Positions 40,240 through 50,300 of a DNA stretch of 64,000 nt are shown in pieces (the first letter of the stretch is position 1; every line of letters starts with the position of its first letter). The stretch spans positions 40,939 to 104,938 of the forward strand of contig JBCCHF010000020.1 in NCBI GenBank assembly GCA_039028895.1, written 5' to 3'. The notes beneath the pieces were generated by a model, which saw nothing but the letters and a program-made list of their open reading frames with translations, had not been told where the DNA came from and made no database searches. Made by a program: the position numbers and the translations under genes. Origin of the DNA: JAHDCJ01 sp039028895 (lineage in GTDB: Bacteria > Bacteroidota > Bacteroidia > Chitinophagales > Saprospiraceae).

Positions 40240-42864
40240 ATGAAGAAACTTTACCTCTTTTTATTGATTCTCGCTTTTAGCCAGTTCCCACAAACTGGCT
40301 TCGCTACACATATTGTTGGCGGCGAAATCAACTACAGGTGCCTGGGCAATGACCAATATGAAATCTCCCTGCAAATCTTTCGCGATTGTTTCACGGGTCA
40401 ACCCTGGTTTGATAACCCCGCCTCCATTGGAATTTTCAACGCCAACGATTCTCTGATCTTTGATTTACGGGTCTTCCCAATGGGAAACGACACTTTAGAC
40501 CCACAATTATCGAATCCCTGCCTTGTTATTCCTCCCCAAGTCTGTTATCATACTACGATGTATCGCGATACTGTCGAACTGCCGTTTATTCAGGGTGGTT
40601 ACCAGGTCGCTTACCAGCGTTGTTGTCGAAATCAATCGATACTAAACATCGTAAACCCGCTAATGACAGGGGCCACATACTACAGTTTTATTTCAGAACA
40701 AGCCTTGTTGGAATGTAACAACAGTGCCTTTTTCAATGATTGGCCACCTTTTTTCATATGTGCAGACTTCCCTATCGACTTTGAACATTTTGCTATAGAC
40801 ATCGATGGTGACTCCATTGTCTATCAAATGTGCGCACCTTTTACCGGAGCCTCCTTTAACTTCCCTATTCCTCAACCTCCCAACAATCCGCCTTATGACT
40901 CGGTGACATGGGTGAATCCACCTTATAATACCAACAATATGCTTAACGGTGTGCCGCTTGATATTGACCCAGTAACAGGCTTCTTGACAGGTGTCCCCAA
41001 TACAGTGGGCCAATTTGTTGTTGGTATCTGTGCCCAGGAATACAGGAATGGCCAGCTAATATCCACCACCCGTCGGGATTTCCAGTTCAATGTCGGAATA
41101 TGTGGATTAAAAGTGGTCTCCTCCTTTTTTGCTCCGGAAGTCCAATGCGGCGATCAGCTTAGTATTTTCTTTGATAATCAATCTGAAGGATCAGAGGCGT
41201 TTTTCTGGGATTTTGGCGATAACAACACCTCCAATGATCCTAGTCCGACCCATGTTTATGCTGATACCGGCAATTACATTGTTACACTTATCGCTGGCCC
41301 TGGAGCAGCCTGTACTGACACATTCACTCAAACTATTAATGTTCAGTACCAATCCCTTTTCGTTGATTTCTCCTTAGAATATGAAACCTGTGAAGAGCAG
41401 ATCATTATTGACTATATCGACCTTAGTGTTGACACCTTATCTGAAATTGTCTCCTGGGATTGGGACTTTGGCAATAATACCGGCTCAATTGATCAATTCC
41501 CTTCTATCGAATATGATGATCCAGGTTCCTATCTCGTCACGCTGGAAGTTACGGCAGCCAACGGTTGCATCGGTAGCGCTTCCGCTACTGTAGAATTCAG
41601 TATTCCCCAAATATCGTTGCAGGACACCTTACTCCTCTGCCCCGGAGAACCGCCAATTGAGCTCAATCCAGATGGAGACCCTGAACTTTTGTATGAATGG
41701 GTTCCCCATGAAGGCCTTGACGATCCATTTTCGGCAAACCCCTCAGCCTCCCCTTCCGAGACAACAATATATACGGTATTCGGGTCGATCTTCAATAATT
41801 TTGACACTTGTTCTGTAGAGCAATCGGTTACCGTATTTGTTCCTCCAGCAGTTTCCGTTTCGGCTAATCCTGATACCACAATTTGTGACCCCATGTTAAT
41901 ACTTAATGCAGTCAGTCAGAATGGGAATGGCATATATTTTTGGTCAGATGAGCCCGATTTCAGCAATACCATCAATGTTAGTGGTGCTCCTGATGTTGAA
42001 GTTGTGATAGATGGTACGGAGGATTTCTTTGTCCGCGTATTTGATGAATACGGATGCTCAGACGAAGACACTGTTGTGGTAACTTATTCAACAGTTGATA
42101 TTGATACAGAAGGCTTAATACAGGTTTGTGTAAATGATACCATGAGATTGGAAGTTCTCAATCTTGATCCAAATGATCAGTTAGCTTATTCCTGGTCTCC
42201 TGCAGATGATATCGTCGAAGGAGAAAATACTGCCACTCCATTAATAATGCCGACAACTTCGCAAGAACTTACTGTGACAGCAATTAATCAGCATGGATGT
42301 TCGGCTATGTTGACAGTGTTTGTTGATGTTTCCAGTCTAACACCGCCTGTTCAGGCTTGGGTTGACAGGGATAGTATTTTCCCAGGAGAGACTGTCCAGC
42401 TTTTTTCAACAGAAGACAATGGATATTCTTACAACTGGTCTCCTCAAATGTTTGTTGATAATGCTGCCATTGCCAATCCTGTTGCCAAACCCGATGTTAC
42501 CACGACTTTCGTTGTTGAAATTGAAGATGAATTTGGCTGCACCAATAAGGACTCCGTAACAGTATTCCTTAAAGACTTTATATGTGGGGAGCCGTTTATT
42601 TTCGTTCCAAATGCTTTTACGCCGAATGGCGACGGTGTCAATGACATTTTATACGTTCGGGCGAATGCTGTGACAGATGTTTATTTCGTCATTTACAGTC
42701 GTTGGGGCGAAAAGATATTCGAGACCAATGACAAGGATATAGGTTGGGATGGCACTTTTAAAGGAGCTGAATTAAGTCCTGATGTATTTGGTTATTACCT
42801 CACACTCAGATGTTTGAACGAAGAACTGTATTCCCGAAAGGGTAATATAACCTTATTGCGATGA
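40240..42864 (+). CDS. PKD-domain protein with gliding-motility-type (CHU_C) C-terminus
   Basis: 874 residues from the ATG at 40240 (signal peptide to TGFA). The N-terminal domain (HIVGGEINYRCLG .. ISLQIFRDCF) is one common in surface proteins of this phylum. Two PKD domains follow (about 300-440, AFFWDFGDNNTSNDPSPTHVYADTG and WDWDFGNN; WDFGDN landmark), then Ig-like WSP repeats, and the CHU_C tail from about 795 (VPNAFTPNGDGVNDILYVR .. YSRWGEKIFETND .. WDGTFKG). The tail targets T9SS type B export. It overlaps the PorP/SprF gene by ATGA, its presumed secretion and anchoring partner. The TTG at 40204 is less likely as it would add residues before the signal. Confidence 0.9.
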   Translation: MKKLYLFLLILAFSQFPQTGFATHIVGGEINYRCLGNDQYEISLQIFRDCFTGQPWFDNPASIGIFNANDSLIFDLRVFPMGNDTLDPQLSNPCLVIPPQVCYHTTMYRDTVELPFIQGGYQVAYQRCCRNQSILNIVNPLMTGATYYSFISEQALLECNNSAFFNDWPPFFICADFPIDFEHFAIDIDGDSIVYQMCAPFTGASFNFPIPQPPNNPPYDSVTWVNPPYNTNNMLNGVPLDIDPVTGFLTGVPNTVGQFVVGICAQEYRNGQLISTTRRDFQFNVGICGLKVVSSFFAPEVQCGDQLSIFFDNQSEGSEAFFWDFGDNNTSNDPSPTHVYADTGNYIVTLIAGPGAACTDTFTQTINVQYQSLFVDFSLEYETCEEQIIIDYIDLSVDTLSEIVSWDWDFGNNTGSIDQFPSIEYDDPGSYLVTLEVTAANGCIGSASATVEFSIPQISLQDTLLLCPGEPPIELNPDGDPELLYEWVPHEGLDDPFSANPSASPSETTIYTVFGSIFNNFDTCSVEQSVTVFVPPAVSVSANPDTTICDPMLILNAVSQNGNGIYFWSDEPDFSNTINVSGAPDVEVVIDGTEDFFVRVFDEYGCSDEDTVVVTYSTVDIDTEGLIQVCVNDTMRLEVLNLDPNDQLAYSWSPADDIVEGENTATPLIMPTTSQELTVTAINQHGCSAMLTVFVDVSSLTPPVQAWVDRDSIFPGETVQLFSTEDNGYSYNWSPQMFVDNAAIANPVAKPDVTTTFVVEIEDEFGCTNKDSVTVFLKDFICGEPFIFVPNAFTPNGDGVNDILYVRANAVTDVYFVIYSRWGEKIFETNDKDIGWDGTFKGAELSPDVFGYYLTLRCLNEELYSRKGNITLLR

Positions 42865-43874
42865 TGACCAGGAAAATTACTTTATGGCTGGTTTTCTACC
42901 TAATCCTCTATCTTCCAGGGCAGAGTCAGGACATCCATTTTTCACAATTTGGCTTTTCTCCGGTTAATCTAAATCCTGCGCTGACAGGGGTGTTTAACGG
43001 AGATTTTCGCTTCGGTGGTATCTACCGGAGCCAGTGGGAAGCCGTGCCGATTCCTTATACGACACTTTCAGGATCTTTTGACGCACGTTTATTACCACAA
43101 TCTACCGGATCAAATGTATTAGGTGCAGGGTTGTTATTTAATTTTGACAGGGCCGGGGATTCTGAGTTGACTACCATAAATATTGGCGGAAGCCTGGCCT
43201 ATTCATTAAAGATTAGTCAAAAATTCTTCATGTCTGCCGGAGCGCTTATAGCATATTCTCAAAGGCGATTTACTACTGAAAACCTAACATTTGACCAACA
43301 ATTTAATGGTGATCAGTTTGTGCCAACGCTGCCAACCGGAGAGAATTTCCCAGGCATGTCTTTTGGTTTTATAGACCTGGGGGCTGGATTGAATTGGCGA
43401 TACCAACAGTCCAAAAGAACAAAAGCCGATCTGGGTGTAGCGCTGTTCCATATTAACAAACCCGCTCAATCATTTTTTGATGATGACGACGTCAAACTGG
43501 CAAGGAAACTTACCTTAAATTTCCAGGGTTCAATTAAGATTACCAATACACTAGACCTGATGCCAGGGTTTTTGTACCAAAAGCAGAATACTTACAGAGA
43601 AACAGTTCTAGGCTCCTCAATTCGCTACCACTTAAACCAAAGCAAAGGCAGAGAAACAGCTTTACTTTTAGGTGGATGGTCAAGGTTGAAAGACGCTTTG
43701 ATCATTTCTGCAGGACTGGAATATAAAAATCTCAGATTAGGCATGAGTTATGATATCAACACCTCAGATTTTAACGTTGCCACAAACAATCGTGGCGGAC
43801 CTGAAATCGGGCTCCTCTATATAATTACAAAGGTTAAAGATCCGGGTGAGTATAATTCTTGTCCTATCTTTTAA
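42861..43874 (+). CDS. PorP/SprF-family T9SS outer-membrane protein
   Basis: 337 residues. Signal peptide (to GQSQ), then the family start QDIHFSQFGFSPVNLNPALTGVFNGDFR, seen as HFSQF and NPALTG, the IYRSQW box, and barrel strands to the end (GGPEIGLLYII). In Flavobacterium, SprF supports secretion of its neighbour SprB; here the CHU_C protein before it plays that part by position. ATGA overlap upstream and a 5-base gap downstream place it in a three-gene unit. Confidence 0.93.
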   Translation: MMTRKITLWLVFYLILYLPGQSQDIHFSQFGFSPVNLNPALTGVFNGDFRFGGIYRSQWEAVPIPYTTLSGSFDARLLPQSTGSNVLGAGLLFNFDRAGDSELTTINIGGSLAYSLKISQKFFMSAGALIAYSQRRFTTENLTFDQQFNGDQFVPTLPTGENFPGMSFGFIDLGAGLNWRYQQSKRTKADLGVALFHINKPAQSFFDDDDVKLARKLTLNFQGSIKITNTLDLMPGFLYQKQNTYRETVLGSSIRYHLNQSKGRETALLLGGWSRLKDALIISAGLEYKNLRLGMSYDINTSDFNVATNNRGGPEIGLLYIITKVKDPGEYNSCPIF

Positions 43875-43879
43875 AACAG

Positions 43880-45880
43880 ATGAAGCCAGCTATACAACAT
43901 ATCACTTTCGTATTTATTTTTTCTATTTGGGTTACCCCAATGCTGGCCCAGACTTTTGGAGCATTTGTTAGAGCTGGTGATAAGGCGTTAGCAGAAAAAG
44001 AGTATTACACAGCCGTCAGACATTACGAAGAAGCCCTTTCTATTTCTGATAATAAACCAGCAGTAAAATTCAAATATGCGGAAGCCTGTCGTTTGTTGTT
44101 TGCCTTTGAAAAAGCTGAAAAGGCCTACAAAGATGTTATTGGATCACCAGGATCTTCAGCAGAATTTCCTTTAGCCAGGTTTTGGTGTGGCATGGTCTCC
44201 AGGCAATTAGGTAATCATGACGTTGCCAAAAAACAATTTGAGAAGTACCTTTCAGCTAACAAAAATGCAACTGGTTACTATGTTGACATGGCCAGGCAAC
44301 AGGTCCTTTCCTGCGAATTTGCCCTTAGCCATTCCGGTACACCGGAAAATGCAGAAATCTCGTGGCTGGATAAATCGGTTAACACTCCTTATTCTGATTT
44401 CGCCGCAACAAAAATCGGTGATAGTCTCTTTTACTCATCTCTAAGATTTAATTACGATGAAAACGTTAAGGGGAAAGAGATCAAACTTAGCCGTCTTATG
44501 ATCTCCGAAAATGGCGAAAAAGGGAGAATAGTTACCGGAAATGCCAATAAAGAGGGTTTCCATACCGCAAATGCTGCGTATAATCCCGATGGTTCAAAAT
44601 TCTTTTTTACCCGTTGTGAAGGTGGCCATAACGAAGATATCAGATGCGATATTTATGTCAAAGAAGCTACCGCTGAGGGCTGGACAAGACCAGAGGCTCT
44701 ACCCACTCCAATTAACCTGGAAGGATTTACTTCAACACACCCTGCAATAGGCCTCAATCCTGAAAACGGGATGGAAGTCCTGTATTTCGTTTCTGATCGA
44801 CCCGGAGGGAAAGGCAACCTTGACATTTGGTATAGTGAAGCAAATGAAAAAGGGCAATTTGGTCCTCCTGTAAATGCCGGAGAAACTATTAACAGCATTG
44901 GGGATGAAATGAGCCCTAGCTATTCTGTTTCTGAAGATCGGTTGTATTTCAGTTCCGATTGGCATCCTGGGTTTGGAGGACTTGATGTTTTTTATATTGA
45001 GAATAGTGTAAAAGCAGAAAGCGCACCTTTGAATTTGGGCAAACCCATCAATAGCTACAATAATGATCTTTATTTTTCATTGGGATCTGAGCCCTTGACG
45101 GCATTCCTGAGTTCTAATCGACCAGGTTCACTCAGTCTTTCCGAAGATTATAATTGCTGCTATGACATCTACAAGTTAAGCATATTCCCCCCTGAAGAGC
45201 CGCCTATCGAAGATCCGCCAACAGACACTATGCCTATTGTCGAATTCCCTCATCCTGAGGATCCTGAAATTACTGAGGTACCTCCCGTTTCACCACCTGA
45301 CAATGGCCCGGTGCCGCCATTAGACCTGATGCTGCCGATTACCCTGTATTTTCATAATGACGAGCCAGATTCGAATTCAGTAAAGAATACTACGGCCTTT
45401 AGCTATGACCTGACTTACGCCTTTTACCTGAGTCTTAAACCGACTTATCTAAGGAATTATGGAAGAGACGATCAGGCTGCCACAGCAGCAATTAACGACT
45501 TTTTTACCGATGAAGTCATCGCAGGCTATAACAAACTTGAGTCTTTCGTTGCGCGACTGTTGACCGAACTTGAAACAGGCCGAATCATTGAAGTTTCAAT
45601 CAAAGGTTTTACCAGTCCAAGGGCACCGACACAATACAATTATCATTTGGCAAATCGACGGATCAGTAGTATGAAAAATTATTTCAATCGGTATCGTTTA
45701 GGTGCTTTCAAACCCTACCTGCAAAGTGGTCAGCTAAAATTGGTCGAAACCCCACTAGGAGAAACAACCGCTCCTCCGGGAATCAGTGATAATTATTTTG
45801 ACAGGCGAAATTCTATTTACAGCCCTGAGGCTTCCAGGGAAAGGCGGATTGAGATTACTGAAATTCGATTTAAGGATTGA
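43880..45880 (+). CDS. PorE-like protein: TPR, PD40 beta-propeller and OmpA domains
   Basis: 666 residues from the ATG at 43880. Signal peptide (to PMLAQ), TPR helices (about 30-130, LAEKEYYTAVRHYEEALSI), a PD40-type propeller (about 150-425, FYSSLRF, DGSKFFFTRCEGG, LYFVSDRPGGKGNLDIW, LYFSSDWHPGFGGLDVFY, AFLSSNRPG), a Pro-rich linker, and an OmpA-like cell-wall-binding domain (about 480-666, IEVSIKGFTSPRA .. NYHLANRRI .. SRERRIEI). This order matches PorE, which ties T9SS components to peptidoglycan. Third gene of the CHU_C-PorP unit. A TTG at 43859 overlaps the previous gene but is a weaker start. Confidence 0.9.
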   Translation: MKPAIQHITFVFIFSIWVTPMLAQTFGAFVRAGDKALAEKEYYTAVRHYEEALSISDNKPAVKFKYAEACRLLFAFEKAEKAYKDVIGSPGSSAEFPLARFWCGMVSRQLGNHDVAKKQFEKYLSANKNATGYYVDMARQQVLSCEFALSHSGTPENAEISWLDKSVNTPYSDFAATKIGDSLFYSSLRFNYDENVKGKEIKLSRLMISENGEKGRIVTGNANKEGFHTANAAYNPDGSKFFFTRCEGGHNEDIRCDIYVKEATAEGWTRPEALPTPINLEGFTSTHPAIGLNPENGMEVLYFVSDRPGGKGNLDIWYSEANEKGQFGPPVNAGETINSIGDEMSPSYSVSEDRLYFSSDWHPGFGGLDVFYIENSVKAESAPLNLGKPINSYNNDLYFSLGSEPLTAFLSSNRPGSLSLSEDYNCCYDIYKLSIFPPEEPPIEDPPTDTMPIVEFPHPEDPEITEVPPVSPPDNGPVPPLDLMLPITLYFHNDEPDSNSVKNTTAFSYDLTYAFYLSLKPTYLRNYGRDDQAATAAINDFFTDEVIAGYNKLESFVARLLTELETGRIIEVSIKGFTSPRAPTQYNYHLANRRISSMKNYFNRYRLGAFKPYLQSGQLKLVETPLGETTAPPGISDNYFDRRNSIYSPEASRERRIEITEIRFKD

Positions 45881-45937
45881 GGTGTTTGATGGTTGATAAA
45901 AATGAACTAACGACAGCCAATCACCCATCATCTAAGC

Positions 45938-46882
45938 CTAGGGGGTATCGTCTCCATTTCCATCCTGCCCTAATATGCCTTTACCTTTTCTTTGGTCAAG
46001 AATCGGGTTTGGTCTTGGCGGTTCTTCCTGGGTTTGATGGAACACCTTTTCTACATGATGCCAAATACCTTTTTTCAATTCCAGTGCAGAATAACTGCCA
46101 TCCGGCACCATGATCACTCCTTGCTCTTCGTATAAACTTCCGATGGGAATCAGGTGATCGTACATAATTTTACCATGCTCTTCATCATAGTTGAGACGAA
46201 TCGTTGAATGGGATCCATATCCAAGGATAAAACGATTCAGGGTTTTAGTGGGCTTATTTTCTTCTTCGAATACAAAAACAGGAGCCCCAAAGCTAGGCTG
46301 GTCATTTTCGAATTTGAGGACGTCGATAAGTTTCTTCCTGATATATAGATTATTTGCATCAAAGCCAAACAAAAGGTAATAAGTACTTTTCTTATGCTCG
46401 ACCTGGTAGATATTATAGTATAATGCTCCGTACCATTTCTCTGGATTCAGGATTTCTTTTTCAGGAATAGTGACCTGTTCCGATTGATCCACCAACGGAA
46501 AACTCTTTAATTCGGGTTGGTTCATCTGAATGAGTCCGTAATATTTAAAGTCATCTGAGTTGACACATAGCTGCCAGGTTAGAATTCTGAATTTGCGGTC
46601 TTCCGGATATAAAATTGATATGGTATTTAGGGAATCAAAGGCATAATCAAAGGATCCTGGAATGCTCAAGGCCTGATTGAGCAACGCTTCAAATGCTACC
46701 CTTGCTTTATCTCTCGCCTCAAAACCAGGCAGTTGGATCATATCCTTTCCCAACGATTTTAAAGAGTCTTCAAGTATCGCGAACTGGCCGTCTGCTTCAG
46801 ATTCGATTTGAGCAACAACGTTTTGACTTATTGTGCAACAGAATAGAATCGCAAACAATAAAATCAGGCTAATTTTTTTCAT
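45938..46882 (-). CDS. Secreted protein, conserved Bacteroidota type, unknown function
   Basis: 314 residues from the ATG at 46882. Signal peptide (MKKISLILLFAILFCCTI .. VVAQ). The middle has YPEDRKFRILTWQL and EKWYGALYYNIYQVEHKKSTYYLLFGFDANN, read as landmarks WYGALYYNI and YLLFGFD, with a C-terminal beta-rich part and an acidic Gly/Asp end (GQDGNGDDTP). I recall similar proteins in other Bacteroidota without a known role. A TATCTTTA box (46904-46911, one base off consensus) lies just upstream on the minus strand. The ATG at 46882 is preferred to 46918, which would lengthen the signal. Confidence 0.72.
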   Translation of the reverse strand: MKKISLILLFAILFCCTISQNVVAQIESEADGQFAILEDSLKSLGKDMIQLPGFEARDKARVAFEALLNQALSIPGSFDYAFDSLNTISILYPEDRKFRILTWQLCVNSDDFKYYGLIQMNQPELKSFPLVDQSEQVTIPEKEILNPEKWYGALYYNIYQVEHKKSTYYLLFGFDANNLYIRKKLIDVLKFENDQPSFGAPVFVFEEENKPTKTLNRFILGYGSHSTIRLNYDEEHGKIMYDHLIPIGSLYEEQGVIMVPDGSYSALELKKGIWHHVEKVFHQTQEEPPRPNPILDQRKGKGILGQDGNGDDTP

Positions 46883-47377
46883 AAGATAATGCCTCACATA
46901 TTTTAAAGATATTCCCATTTCCAGAATTACTTTACGAAAATGGTGCCACTATTCTGGTTTCAGTTTCATAATGCAGTTATAACGAAACGGAATACGTACA
47001 TCATTTTCATTAAAGTGATTAGAACAGGCAGAAAATGAAATCTGGTAACAACATAGTGTCAAATCAAATTTCAGTTACAAAACCTTGTTTTACTATAGAA
47101 AACGACAAAATTTCAAAAAAATTATTACACCCGAATTACAATCTTTGTTTATTATTCTGTTACTTTTATTTCAATTGAAAGCCAAACTATTTTAAAACAA
47201 CGCTAGAAAGTAAATCACGAAAATCCCAAACTTACAAACGCATCAAACATTTTGACCTAGCCCTACTTATTGCATAACTGTCAGTGCTATGTCACAAAAG
47301 ATCGTATTTCACCTTCGTGAAAGCGCGATTATTGGTCCAACTTGCTTTTGATTTCCTAGCCCAAAACAAACTAAAGC
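46883..47377. other. 495-base A/T-rich intergenic region
   Basis: Between divergent genes. Holds a near-consensus minus-strand -7 box at 46904-46911. No exact TAnnTTTG was found for the giant PKD gene that starts at 47378. No frame, tRNA or obvious hairpin was recognised. Unusually long for this window, so it may hold regulation of the large adhesin. Confidence 0.5.
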
Positions 47378-50300
47378 ATGCTGTATCGACGTAGGCTTCC
47401 CTATGCGGTTTTGTTATTGATATTTCAGATTTGTTTACACAACATTTCCTCCGCTCAGCTCGACGCTGCATTCTCTTCCAATGTAATTGAAGGGTGTTCG
47501 CCCCTGCTCGTCCAATTCGCTGATAATTCTACTGGTCCGATTGACTCTTGGGAATGGAGTCTAGGTTTAGCCGATCAAGGGTGTAATACAGGTCCCATCT
47601 CCACAGAACAGAATCCGGCAAGGATTTTTACCGAACCGGGGTTATATTGTATTTGTTTGACGATTGAAGACACGCAGGGGAATACTGACACTGAGTGTCA
47701 AATGCAAATGATAGAAGTTTTTGGCACTCCAACAGCCATGTTTTCAGGCGATAACCTAATCGGGTGTGCTCCCTTGGTAGTAAACTTTTCTGATCTCTCT
47801 ATTCCTGGTACCGGAAATATTGTTTCCTGGCAATGGGACCTTAATAATGGGCAATGTCAAGGTTTGACCGGTCAAAATGTATCATGTACCTACACTCAGC
47901 CGGGATCTTACGACATTACCTTAATCGTAACTGATGATAATGGTTGTATGGATTTCGTCACGCTTGATGACTATATCGTAGTATCTGAAGAGCCTGAGTC
48001 CGGATTTACAGCTGATGTCTTTTCTGCATGTGACCCGCCATTGACGGTTAACTTTTCACACACCATCTCTCCTGTTAACAACGTAACTTTTTTCTGGGAC
48101 TTTGGAGATAATAATACCTCAACCCTTCCAAACCCCATGCATACCTACACTACTGAAGGGGATTTTGATGTGAGCCTTATCGCTACAAACTCGATTACTG
48201 GTTGTGCAGATACATTACTGGTTGAGGATTATATTGCCGTTGGTAATGCTGTAAACTTTATTTACTCCCCTTTGGAAGGGTGCGAAGACCTTACCGTTTC
48301 TTTCACAGATGTAACAGCCGGTAATTCATCAAACTGGCAATGGGACTTTGGTGATGGTGTTGGAACATCGACAGATCAGAATCCAACCTATACTTTTACA
48401 GATCCGGGATGCTATTTCGTTTCGCTTACAGCCGATACGGATAATTGTTCAGGAACCAGAACAACGACCAATTGTATCGAAGTGTTTGGGAATCCGACAG
48501 TTTCCTACAACATTATTGATCCTGAAAGTTGCGACCTTCCTCATACCACAAGTTTCAATGGCTTTTCGGATATTGGAACTCAATGGTTTTGGGACTTTGG
48601 AGATTCAACTGGCACCTCAACACTGCAAAACCCAACCTATACCTACACAGAATTTGGTAGCTATCCGATAACCCTTACCGTAACTTCTCCTGATGGTTGT
48701 AGCAATTCCGCTGTATTGGATACAGTGCTTATTGTTCCGCTTGATGTCACCATTCAGCCTTCTGTAATAGAAGGTTGTGCTCCGCTACCGGTTGATTTTG
48801 CAGAAACCAATAACTCTTCAACAGCAATTGTCGACTGGCAATGGGACTTTGGTAATATGATGACTGCTTCAGGCCCTAATACAACAACTACTTATGCTGA
48901 TACCGGCACCTATACGGTTACCTTGATCACCACCAATATGATGGGCTGCACGGATACTTCCGAGACTATTGTAGAAGCTGGTATGCAATTACCCGTGGAT
49001 TTTAGCGCTGATCCACTAATTGAATGTGCTGAAAATGAAATCGATTTCTCATCTATCACCCAAGGTGATGTAGATGAATGGTTCTGGGAGTTTGGTGATG
49101 GCGGGACTTCAACTGAACCGAACCCCAATTATATGTATGGAGATACAGGTCGTTTCGAAGTCTGTTTGACCATTTTTAATAATGGATGTCCGTCAATGGA
49201 ATGCAAGCCGGATTACATCCAAATCTTGCCGCCGATTGCCGAGTTTACGCCAATCTACGATTGTGGTAATCCGTTTACTGTGTTCTTTGAAGATAATTCC
49301 ATAGGAGCTGATACCTGGTTCTGGCAATTTGACCTGGTAGGTGATCCGACACTAACATCTATGGATCAAAGTCCTACCTTCACCTATTCATCGGTGGGCA
49401 CATATACAGTCAATTTGACGGTGACCAACAATCTAACGGGGTGCTCATATGAGACCCAGCAAGATATTATAGTTTCAGACCCCGAAGCTTTATTTACAGT
49501 TGATCCCACAACGGGATGCGCACCTTTTTCACCAACTATTACAAACAACTCGGTGGATGCCTCAAGCTTTATGTGGACTGCCCCCGGTGCGACTATTGAT
49601 GACCCGACGGCAGCAGAACCCGTCATTACTTATGAAAATGGTGGGAATTACTCGAACATTAAATTGGTAATTACTGATCCTAATGGATGCCTTGACTCAC
49701 TGGAATTCACCGGCAACATTTTTGTAGATGAGGTTTATCCTGGATTTGAATTTCCTGTTTCAGCTGGTTGTAATCCTTTGACTGTCCAGTTTACTGATAC
49801 ATCATCAAGTTTTGGATCTCCAATAGTAAGTTGGTTCTGGGAATTTGGAGATGATAGCACCTCAATGGATCAAAATCCTACACACACTTATGTGACAAAC
49901 GGTGCTCAGGACGTGCAACTCACGGTTACTAATGCGAATGGTTGTATAGATTCTGTATTAATCTCTGAAGCGGTTATTGTGTCATTCCCTTCCCCTAACT
50001 TTTTCGTAGATACCGTCGCATGTACAGGCCAATCTATCCTTTTTGACAATGATACAGGCGGATTTGATCCCGTAACCTATTTATGGGATTTTGGTGACAC
50101 CAATTTCAGTACCGATCCGAATCCTACTCATTCATATGCTAATGAAGGGGTTTACACGGTATGCCTAACTGCTACAGACGCCAATGGTTGTGTTGACATC
50201 TTCTGTAGAGATGATGCCATAACGGTGGTAGATCCTGTTCCGAATTTTGTGGCAGATACATTAACTGGCACCTGTCCTCCACTAACCGTTAATTTCCAAG

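Noticed and set aside
45877..46113. 78-codon plus-strand frame after the PorE-like gene
   Set aside because: Opposite strand to the 3' end of the secreted-protein gene at 45938-46882, which has a signal peptide and protein-like composition; the frame looks like its shadow.
46919..47377. Possible ncRNA or origin in the long A/T-rich gap
   Set aside because: No stable stem, DnaA-box cluster or known RNA pattern could be made out by eye.
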